From an uncultured bacterium (lineage in GTDB: Bacteria; Bacillota_A; Clostridia; Oscillospirales; Oscillospiraceae): a DNA stretch of 6,536 nt. The notes under the pieces are model-generated. The model was given only the letters and a program-made list of their open reading frames with translations. It was not told the origin of the DNA and made no database searches. Where the stretch lies: assembly GCA_945917385.1 (NCBI GenBank), contig CAMEHJ010000067.1:1-6536 (forward strand), given 5' to 3'. Position numbers and translations under genes: made by a program. Of this stretch, positions 1 to 5,361 are shown in pieces; position 1 is the first letter of the stretch, and every line of letters starts with the position of its first letter.

Positions 1-6
1 GTTTTT

Positions 7-39
7 CTGCCGAGTTGAACCAAGGATTCGAACTCTGGA
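7..39 (-). repeat. Degenerate inverted partial copy of the tRNA-end/terminator segment
   Basis: Read on the minus strand, bases 39-21 match plus-strand bases 98-116 at 16 of 19 positions and include a consensus T-arm core (GTTCGAATC). Directly after it, minus bases 19-7 (TTCAACTCGGCAG) resemble plus 142-155 (TCGAACTTCGGCAG), the centre of the terminator hairpin. The acceptor and CCA part seen in the right-hand copy is missing here. The segment therefore looks like an inverted, shortened relative of 98-155. Part of the match could simply reflect the universal T-arm sequence, which is nearly self-complementary. No tRNA body is present on either strand. Confidence 0.4.
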
Positions 40-43
40 CACC

Positions 44-97
44 AAATGCGAAGCATTTTTGAGCGAAGCGGAGAAGGGACTGCCGCGTGCGGCAGTC
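44..97. other. Two small hairpins between the tRNA-like segments
   Basis: Bases 44-49 and 53-58 (AAATGC/GCATTT) form a 6-bp stem around a GAA triloop. Bases 78-85 and 90-97 (GACTGCCG/CGGCAGTC) form a perfect 8-bp stem around CGTG. The word GCGAAGC occurs at both 48-54 and 63-69. The second hairpin sits directly before the T arm, where a long variable arm would lie in a Leu or Ser tRNA, but no anticodon or D arm can be placed upstream. The role is unknown. Confidence 0.4.
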
Positions 98-127
98 ACC
101 AGGGTTCGAATCCCTGCTGGAGCACCA
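98..127 (+). pseudogene. tRNA 3'-end-like fragment (T arm, acceptor 3' strand, CCA)
   Basis: CAGGG-TTCGAAT-CCCTG at 100-116 is a perfect 5-bp T stem with a consensus 7-nt T loop. It is followed by CTGGAGC (117-123), discriminator A124 and encoded CCA (125-127), which is exactly the 3' end of a bacterial tRNA. The matching 5' acceptor strand would be GCTCCAG, and neither it nor a near match occurs in bases 1-100. No D arm or anticodon arm can be drawn. This is best read as a tRNA 3' remnant, such as a footprint left by recombination at a tRNA gene or a member of a dispersed tRNA-tail repeat. A functional tRNA is unlikely. Confidence 0.5.
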
Positions 128-167
128 AACAGAAAATCCTGTCGAACTTCGGCAGGATTTTCTGTTT
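127..167 (+). terminator. Strong hairpin after the tRNA-like end, probable terminator
   Basis: Bases 127-145 pair with 149-167 in a 19-bp stem containing one T-G wobble (142/152) and a 3-nt loop (ACT). The outer arms are AAACAGAAAATCCTG and its complement. The stem begins at the last base of the CCA end. The downstream DNA is T-rich but interrupted (TGTATTCTTCATTTTTC), so it is a plausible but imperfect rho-independent terminator. It would end transcripts entering from the left before the MBL gene. Confidence 0.6.
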
Positions 168-298
168 GTATTCTTCATTTTTCATTCTCCATACCTTCTT
201 GTCCACAAGGCCGTGAAAATTTAATAAACACACTTGTATTAATCAGCCTAATCTGTTAGGCTTATATTATAAATATTAATTGATACACAGGTGAAATA
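168..298 (+). promoter_or_regulatory. A/T-rich leader of the MBL/EEP unit with a 7-bp palindrome
   Basis: No gene is seen here. A perfect inverted repeat AGCCTAA-TCTG-TTAGGCT lies at 245-262. It is followed at once by TATATTATAAATATT (263-277), which contains several -10-like hexamers such as TATTAT and TATAAA. TTGTAT at 234-239 is a possible -35 but lies too far from the best -10 (about 23 bases), so the promoter is not firmly placed. A palindrome touching the -10 region could be an operator. AGGTGA at 289-294 is the ribosome-binding site of the next gene. Confidence 0.35.
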
Positions 299-1300
299 AT
301 GGCTGTAAAACTCGCAGAAAACATCTACCGCATTGATGTGGATATGCCCAGAAGTCCGCTGAAAAATCTTAACGTCTACGTCGTTAAAGGGGAGGACAGA
401 AACCTGCTCATCGACACGGGCGAGCGCAGGGAGGCGGCACGGACGGCGCGTTTCAGGGGGCTTGAGGAGCTCGAGGTCGACCTTGATAAGACCGATATCT
501 TCCTCACGCATTTTCATCCGGACCATCTCGGCCTTGTACCCGAACTGTACAGGGAGGGTATGAAGGTTTATATGGGCAGAATCGACGTAAAAATGAAGCT
601 GCTCACCGTAGGCGAACAGGACCCCAAGGCGTGGATAGACAACAGGAGAAGGCTCGGCTTCCCGGAAACCGAGGCCGCGGAGAGCGCAAAGGCGGACATG
701 AAGACCTATCCGCCGGAGACCTTTGACAAATATACCCCCATCGACGACGGGGAGGTTTTAGAATACGGCGGCTATCGCTTCGTGACCATTCACACGCCGG
801 GGCATACGCCGGGGCATATGTGCCTTTATGAGCCGGACAAAAAGTATATGTTTACCGGCGACCATGTGCTTTTCAGCATCACTCCGAACATCGCGCACTG
901 GAGCTCGCGCATAGATTCTCTGGGCGACTATGTGCACAGCCTCATGAAGATAAGGGACCTTGATGTGAAGCTGCTGATGCCCGCGCACAGACAGGTGACA
1001 GGCTCTCTCGCGGAGCGGGTGGACGAGATCATCGAGCACCACGGAAAGCGCGTGAAGGAGACGGAGGATCTCCTGAACGAGCATCCCGGCTCAAGCGCCT
1101 ATGAGCTGGCAGCGTTCATGCAGTGGAACCTCAGATACGAGGGCGGCTGGGAGAACTTCCCGAAGGGGCAGAAAATGTTCGCCGCAAGCGAGGTGCGCGC
1201 GCACCTTGAATATCTCGCCTGCCGCGGCAGAGTGAGAAAAGAGTATGTTGACGATATGGCAAAGTTTTACCCATTAAATAAGATTGGGGATGCGACATGA
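299..1300 (+). CDS. MBL-fold metallo-hydrolase with C-terminal winged-helix-like region
   Basis: This 333-residue cytoplasmic protein (no signal peptide or membrane segment) belongs to the metallo-beta-lactamase superfamily. Visible metal-site motifs are THFHPDH at 70-76 (H71, H73, D75, H76), HTPGHTPGH at 165-173 (third ligand H169), TGDH at 186-189 (D188) and PAHR at 228-231 (H230). Together these make a complete dinuclear-metal site. Residues about 235-315 are helical, and AAFMQW followed by EVRAHLEYLACRGRV resembles the winged-helix tail of LACTB2-like MBL proteins. That group includes hydrolases of thioesters, phosphodiesters and RNA, so the substrate is unknown. The ATG at 299 is favoured by AGGTGA five bases upstream and because the conserved N-terminal strand begins within the first ten residues. 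The stop overlaps the next start (ATGA, 1297-1300), which suggests translational coupling to the EEP gene. Confidence 0.9.
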   Translation: MAVKLAENIYRIDVDMPRSPLKNLNVYVVKGEDRNLLIDTGERREAARTARFRGLEELEVDLDKTDIFLTHFHPDHLGLVPELYREGMKVYMGRIDVKMKLLTVGEQDPKAWIDNRRRLGFPETEAAESAKADMKTYPPETFDKYTPIDDGEVLEYGGYRFVTIHTPGHTPGHMCLYEPDKKYMFTGDHVLFSITPNIAHWSSRIDSLGDYVHSLMKIRDLDVKLLMPAHRQVTGSLAERVDEIIEHHGKRVKETEDLLNEHPGSSAYELAAFMQWNLRYEGGWENFPKGQKMFAASEVRAHLEYLACRGRVRKEYVDDMAKFYPLNKIGDAT

Positions 1301-2340
1301 AAAAACTGCTCAAAATTCTTCTTGGCGTGCTGCTGTGTGTTGTTGTCACAGCCGCGCTGGGCATCGGCTGGCTCACGGCGACAGAGTACAGACCGGAGCC
1401 GGCAGAGACGGCCGGCGTTGAGGGGAGCGCCGAAAAGCTCGATGCGGTAAGTGAGATACGTATTCTCACATGGAACATCGGCTACGCCGGACTCGGTGAA
1501 GGCTCGGACTTCTTCATGGACGGCGGAAAGAACGTCAAAAGTGCCGACAGGGCGACTGTCGAAAAGTACATTTCCGGCATTTCGGACTTTGTCCGCGGGA
1601 GCGGCGCCGACGTCGTATTGCTCCAGGAGGTTGACAGAGCCTCTTCAAGAACCTACGATATCGACGAGACGGAGTTCTTTGACGGAGTGAAGGCGTACGC
1701 GCCGAATTTCCTGTGCAAATTTGTGCCCTATCCGGTGCCGCCGATAGGCAGAGTGGACAGCGGTTTGCTGACGATCTCGCAAAACGAAATTGACAGCGCA
1801 CAGCGCCTTGCCCTGCACTGCCCGTTTGACTGGCCTGTCAGAATCGCAAATCTCAAGCGCTGCCTGCTCGTGAGCTATCTCCCCATTGAGGGCAGCGACA
1901 GACAGCTTGTACTTGTGAACTGTCACCTCGAAGCCTACGACAGCGGCGAGGGCAAGATAGCACAGACAAAGCAGCTTCGTGAGTTTATAGAGAGCGAGTA
2001 CCGTAAGGGCAACTACGTCATCACCGGCGGAGACTTTAACCAGTGCTTCCCCAGTGCGCTCACGGCGTATCCCAACACCCATGAGGAGCTGTGGCTGCCC
2101 GGAGAGCTTGATGACGACCTGCTGCCGGAGGGCTTTGAGTTCAAGTACGACCTGAGCGTTCCTACCTGCCGCCTGCTCAATCAGCCCTATGACGAAAGCG
2201 ACGAGGTAAACACCCAGCACTATGTCATCGACGGCTTCATCGTGTCTCCGAATGTGGAGGCAGTGAGCGTTGAGACCGTTGACCTCGGCTTTGAAAACTC
2301 CGACCACAACCCCGTCATGCTGACGGTAAGACTGAAATGA
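1297..2340 (+). CDS. Membrane-anchored or exported endonuclease/exonuclease/phosphatase (EEP) family protein
   Basis: This 347-residue protein starts with a lysine-rich N terminus and one hydrophobic stretch (about 4-26). It then has a linker to about residue 50 and a catalytic domain, so it is likely exported and tethered, with the active site outside the membrane. EEP (DNase I-like) motifs occur in order: ILTWNIG with N60, LLQEVD with E111, NCHLE with H210, GGDFNQ with D246 and N248, VIDGFIVSP with D312, and SDHNPV with D336 and H337. The magnesium-dependent catalytic set appears intact. Family members cut phosphodiester or phosphomonoester bonds in nucleic acids, phosphoinositides, sphingomyelin or nucleotides, and which applies here cannot be told. 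Translation starts at the ATGA overlap with the MBL gene, with GGGGA at 1286-1290 as ribosome-binding site. A cleaved signal peptide instead of an anchor is possible. Confidence 0.88.
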   Translation: MKKLLKILLGVLLCVVVTAALGIGWLTATEYRPEPAETAGVEGSAEKLDAVSEIRILTWNIGYAGLGEGSDFFMDGGKNVKSADRATVEKYISGISDFVRGSGADVVLLQEVDRASSRTYDIDETEFFDGVKAYAPNFLCKFVPYPVPPIGRVDSGLLTISQNEIDSAQRLALHCPFDWPVRIANLKRCLLVSYLPIEGSDRQLVLVNCHLEAYDSGEGKIAQTKQLREFIESEYRKGNYVITGGDFNQCFPSALTAYPNTHEELWLPGELDDDLLPEGFEFKYDLSVPTCRLLNQPYDESDEVNTQHYVIDGFIVSPNVEAVSVETVDLGFENSDHNPVMLTVRLK

Positions 2341-2346
2341 GAGTAT

Positions 2347-2391
2347 AAAAAAAGATGCTGTCTCGCTGAAATGGTGAGGCAGCACCTTTTT
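2347..2391. terminator. Bidirectional rho-independent terminator between convergent genes
   Basis: Bases 2356-2366 pair with 2374-2384 (TGCTGTCTCGC with GGTGAGGCAGCA, two G-T wobbles, 7-nt loop). On the plus strand the stem is followed after CC by TTTTT (2387-2391), ending the MBL/EEP transcript 15 bases after the EEP stop. An A-run at 2347-2353 lies on the other side, so the minus-strand transcript also meets a hairpin followed by a U-tract. The same element can therefore end the TRAP/dehydrogenase operon. Confidence 0.85.
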
Positions 2392-2406
2392 ATTATGCTT
2401 TTTTTC

Positions 2407-3441
2407 TCAGAACTCCATCATAACCTTGAGGACGGGTTCGGGGCGCTTGTCGGCCATTATCATGGCTTCCTTGAACTGCTCGATGGGGTAGCGCTGGGTG
2501 ACAAAGTGGCTCAGATCCATCCTGCCCTCCGCTATTGCGTCGCAGATAAGCTCAAAGTCCTCGCGGCGGTACATATTGTACGCCTTGAAGTCAAGCTCAT
2601 GCTGCTGGTGGATGCGGTAGGGGAAGCCGATGCCGTCAACCATCAGGGCGTGCTGAATCATCTGACCGCCGCGGCGGGTAATGGAGGCCGCCTGATTGAG
2701 GGTCGGCTCGTCGCCGAAAGCGAGGAAGGTCATGTCCACGCCAAGGCCGTCGGTCAGCTCCATGATGCGGTCATAGAGGTTCTCGCTGCGGCTGTTGACG
2801 AGCACTTCCGCGCCCATCTCCTTTGCCTTGCCGAGGTTGAAGTCGGAGATATCGACCATGACGATGAGCTTGGGGTTATAGAGCTTTGCGCAGAGGAAGT
2901 CACCGATGCCGATGGGGCCTGCGCCGATGATGCAGATGGTGGACTCCTCGGTGATGTTGGAATTACGGACGGCGTACATACCGTTTGCGACCGGCTCAAT
3001 CAGGGCACCTTCCTCATAGCTGAGGTTGTCTGCCAGATGGATAACGGTCTTCTCGGGGGTGACGATGTACTCGCCGAGAGCCCCGCTCCAGCCGCCTGCG
3101 CCGAGCACCTTCTTGTTGGTGCAGACGTTGTACAGCCCGTGCTTGCAGTACCAGCACTCGCCGCAGCCGTAGTGAGGCTCCACAACGACGCGGTCACCGA
3201 CCTTGAAGTTCTTTACGTCGGGGCCGACCTCAACCACGTCGCCGGCCGCCTCGTGACCGGACACGAGGGGCGGAATGCGGAACGGGTGCAGACCGTGGTA
3301 CGCGTGTACCTCGGAGCCGCAGATACCGCAGCAGCGGACCTTGATTTTTACCCAGTCGCGCTGGTTTTCAGCGAGCTGAGGTTCCGGCATATCGTCTCTG
3401 AAACATGCCGATCTGATATCGTCAATATATCCTGCTCTCAT
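2407..3441 (-). CDS. Zinc-dependent medium-chain alcohol/polyol dehydrogenase
   Basis: This 344-residue protein has the usual length for the sorbitol/threonine/butanediol dehydrogenase branch of the medium-chain reductases. Catalytic zinc ligands are visible as CGICGSEVH (C38), GHE (H63, E64) and LIEP (E149). The structural zinc site is C93, C96, C99 and C107. A Rossmann GAGPIG motif lies at 173-178, and aspartate D197 at the end of the next strand favours NAD over NADP. It would oxidise a secondary hydroxyl of a polyol or sugar acid, reversibly, in the cytoplasm. The ATG at 3441 is preceded by GAAAGG (3454-3449), seven bases away. It is the last gene of the TRAP operon, 29 bases after dctM, so its substrate is probably the imported compound or an early product. 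The exact activity (for example an aldonate 5-dehydrogenase) is inference. Confidence 0.9.
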   Translation of the reverse strand: MRAGYIDDIRSACFRDDMPEPQLAENQRDWVKIKVRCCGICGSEVHAYHGLHPFRIPPLVSGHEAAGDVVEVGPDVKNFKVGDRVVVEPHYGCGECWYCKHGLYNVCTNKKVLGAGGWSGALGEYIVTPEKTVIHLADNLSYEEGALIEPVANGMYAVRNSNITEESTICIIGAGPIGIGDFLCAKLYNPKLIVMVDISDFNLGKAKEMGAEVLVNSRSENLYDRIMELTDGLGVDMTFLAFGDEPTLNQAASITRRGGQMIQHALMVDGIGFPYRIHQQHELDFKAYNMYRREDFELICDAIAEGRMDLSHFVTQRYPIEQFKEAMIMADKRPEPVLKVMMEF

Positions 3442-3470
3442 AAAAGTGCCTTTCTTTTTTTGTGAATTTA

Positions 3471-4751
3471 TCAGCCCATCAGGTTCGGGAGGAGCATCGG
3501 TATTGCCGGAACGTAGGTAACGATAAGCAAAACAATGAGAACCGCAATAACGAACGGCCAGATCTTCTTGACCATCTCATTGAGCGTAATGCCGGCAACA
3601 CCGCAGCCGGTGAAGAGGTTGACGCCGACGGGCGGGGTGATAAGACCGAGCGCGAGGTTAACAACCATGACCGCACCGAGGTGGACAGGGTTGACGCCAA
3701 GCTGCTTTGCAATGGGGAAGAGGATGGGGCAGAGAATGTAGAGTGCGGAGTTTGCGTCGATGAAGCAGCCGGCAATGACAAGTATGATATTGACCATGAG
3801 CAGGAATATGTACTTGTTGCCGTTTGCGATGGAGATGAGCGCCTTGCTCGCGGAGGCGGCGATGCCGGTGAAGGTGAGGACCTTGCCGAAAACGGCGGCG
3901 CAGCCGATGATGAGCATGACGACGGCAGTCTGGGACGCGGTCTGCTTGAGGATGCGGATTATGCCCTTGACATTGACGGATCTGTAAACGAAGATGCCGA
4001 CGACAAAGCCGTAGATTGCGGAGACCGCAGCGGCTTCGGTCGGGGTGAAGATGCCGCCGTAGATACCGCCGAGGATGATTACGGGCATCAGCAGACCCCA
4101 GACGGCGTCCTTGAAGGCTGCCCAGCGTTCCTTGCCGGAGCACTTGGGGCGGCTGTGCAGCACGCGGCCGCGGGAGGTGATAACCATTGTCCAGTAGATG
4201 GCAAAGCCGATGAGGATGCCGGGGATGATACCGGACATGAACAGGGACCCGACGGAGGTGCCGGTGACGGAGCCGTAGACGACGAAGGTGATGGAGGGCG
4301 GAATGACGATGCCGATGGCGCCGGCGGTGCTCATAAGAGCGGCGCTGGTGGACTTCTCATAGCCGGACTCGTTCATGGCGGGGATGAGGATACCGCCGAG
4401 CGCGGCAACGGTAGCCGGGCCGGAGCCGGAGATCGCTGCGAAGAAGCACGCGACGATAACGCAGACCATTGCGGTGCCGTGCTTGGTGTGGCCGACGAGG
4501 GAGTTGAAGAAGTTGATAAGCTTGGTGGAGATGCCGCTGACCTCCATGATGTTGCCTGCGAGGATGAAGAAGGGGATGGCCAGCAGAACGTATGTATTGG
4601 TAGATGAGTAAAGGTTGGTCGCGATGGTGGACATCATGGCCGGCTTTACTATCATGGTTGTCACAACACTGGAAACGCCGAGGGAGATAGCGATGGGAAC
4701 ATTAAGGAACAGAAGGAAGAAGAACAGACCGAACAGTATTACAGCGCTCAT
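3471..4751 (-). CDS. dctM: TRAP transporter large permease, DctM family
   Basis: This 426-residue very hydrophobic protein has about 11-12 membrane segments and is a full-length, unfused DctM. Family signatures are seen in order: AIPFFILAGNIM (58-69), SGSGPATVAALG (108-119), GAIGIVIPPSI (144-154), IFTPTEAAAVSAIYG (234-248), GCFIDANSALYILCP (328-342) and NLALGLITPPVGVNLF (365-380). It forms the ion-coupled transport channel of a tripartite TRAP importer and works with DctQ and the binding protein DctP. The start ATG overlaps the dctQ stop by one base (TAATG on the coding strand). A strong AGGAGG (4767-4762) lies inside the last dctQ codons ten bases upstream. Tight coupling suggests equal synthesis of the two membrane subunits. 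Confidence 0.95.
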   Translation of the reverse strand: MSAVILFGLFFFLLFLNVPIAISLGVSSVVTTMIVKPAMMSTIATNLYSSTNTYVLLAIPFFILAGNIMEVSGISTKLINFFNSLVGHTKHGTAMVCVIVACFFAAISGSGPATVAALGGILIPAMNESGYEKSTSAALMSTAGAIGIVIPPSITFVVYGSVTGTSVGSLFMSGIIPGILIGFAIYWTMVITSRGRVLHSRPKCSGKERWAAFKDAVWGLLMPVIILGGIYGGIFTPTEAAAVSAIYGFVVGIFVYRSVNVKGIIRILKQTASQTAVVMLIIGCAAVFGKVLTFTGIAASASKALISIANGNKYIFLLMVNIILVIAGCFIDANSALYILCPILFPIAKQLGVNPVHLGAVMVVNLALGLITPPVGVNLFTGCGVAGITLNEMVKKIWPFVIAVLIVLLIVTYVPAIPMLLPNLMG

Positions 4752-5248
4752 TACTTGGTTTCCTCCTCTTCATAGAAAGTTTTGCCGGTAAAGGTGTAGA
4801 TGCCTAACTGAATAAATCTTATTCCGAGAACAATGCAGCCGATGGGCAGCCACATACCGAACAGGTATTCGGGCCACTGCATACCCTGCGTGAGGACATT
4901 GTGGCTCTTCTCGCTGATAACCATAATAAAGCCGTAGTAAACGGCGATTGCGCAGAAGAATACGCCGCACACACAGCCGAAAGCGGCGACGACCTTCTGT
5001 GCCTTTTTGGGGAGCTTGTCGGTGACGATGGTAAGGCCGAGGTGCGCATTGTTTTTGAGGGCAACAGCCGCGCCCATGTAGGAGAGAATGACAAGGCCGA
5101 GTCGGTTAAGCTCCTCAACCCAGGGGAAGGACGCGAGGAAGACATATCTTGCAATGACGTTCACAAAAGCCAGAATGGCCATGACCAATATCATTGCGGC
5201 AAGGAGATTGTCTTCAATCTCGTTGAAAATCTTTCTTGCTTTTTTCAC
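4751..5248 (-). CDS. dctQ: TRAP transporter small permease, DctQ family
   Basis: This 165-residue membrane protein has four hydrophobic segments (about 15-37, 47-65, 86-110 and 128-153), the normal DctQ topology and length. The family signature is seen as WVEELNRLGLVILSYMGAA (43-61) followed by KNNAHLGL (65-72). It partners DctM in the TRAP importer. Translation starts at GTG (5248-5246) behind AAGAGG (5260-5255) at six bases. No nearby ATG fits the conserved N terminus, so GTG is the likely start. The C-terminal glutamate-rich codons double as the ribosome-binding site for dctM. It lies 113 bases from the dctP stop, separated by a strong hairpin. Confidence 0.92.
   Translation of the reverse strand: MKKARKIFNEIEDNLLAAMILVMAILAFVNVIARYVFLASFPWVEELNRLGLVILSYMGAAVALKNNAHLGLTIVTDKLPKKAQKVVAAFGCVCGVFFCAIAVYYGFIMVISEKSHNVLTQGMQWPEYLFGMWLPIGCIVLGIRFIQLGIYTFTGKTFYEEEETK
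4762..4767 (-). promoter_or_regulatory. Ribosome-binding site of dctM inside dctQ
   Basis: AGGAGG on the minus strand, ten bases before the dctM ATG, lies within the codons for the C-terminal EEEE of DctQ. With the one-base stop/start overlap it fixes the dctM start and supports coupled translation. Confidence 0.75.
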
Positions 5249-5288
5249 TTCAAACCTCTTTTCTATTAAATAAACAGTCCCTTATATC

Positions 5289-5323
5289 GACACAGGCTTC
5301 TTAGTTTTTAAGAAGCCTGTGTC
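5289..5323 (-). other. Intercistronic hairpin between dctP and dctQ
   Basis: Bases 5289-5303 pair perfectly with 5309-5323 (GACACAGGCTTCTTA and its complement) in a 15-bp stem with a 5-nt loop. In the operon transcript the hairpin starts 38 bases after the dctP stop. It is followed by GATATAAG with no U-tract, so it is probably not a full terminator for this operon. Such hairpins between a binding-protein gene and permease genes commonly protect the upstream mRNA from 3' exonucleases or cause partial termination, giving more binding protein than permease. On the plus strand a T-rich run (5324-5334) follows, so it could stop antisense transcripts. Confidence 0.7.
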
Positions 5324-5361
5324 TTTCTTTTGTTCAGCGAATTGCCAAAAAGAGGCGTTGA

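Noticed and set aside
20..127. A complete tRNA gene, possibly with a long variable arm
   Set aside because: No 5' acceptor strand complementary to CTGGAGC, no D arm and no anticodon loop can be placed on the plus strand. The minus-strand T-arm-like sequence has a mismatched stem, no CCA and no partner acceptor.
59..259. Small plus-strand open frame of 66 codons
   Set aside because: It runs through the tRNA-like end and the terminator hairpin, has no ribosome-binding site, and its peptide is just translated T-arm and hairpin sequence.
1645..2385. 246-codon minus-strand frame opposite the EEP gene
   Set aside because: It is a shadow of the EEP gene, which keeps all catalytic motifs in order. 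No ribosome-binding site or family motif is seen in the shadow.
2371..3465. Long plus-strand frame covering the whole dehydrogenase gene
   Set aside because: It is an antisense shadow: the minus-strand frame has full zinc and Rossmann motifs, while this one has an odd Asp/Val/His/Leu-rich composition, no motifs, and would begin inside the terminator.
3462..4607. Long plus-strand frame opposite dctM
   Set aside because: It encodes an extremely Asp/Gly/Glu-rich, motif-free sequence, as expected from reading a hydrophobic membrane gene backwards. The minus strand holds clear DctM signatures.
5289..5334. Rho-independent terminator for the TRAP operon between dctP and dctQ
   Set aside because: In the operon direction the stem is followed by GATATAAG with no U-run. 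The T-rich run lies only on the opposite strand, where no gene precedes it.
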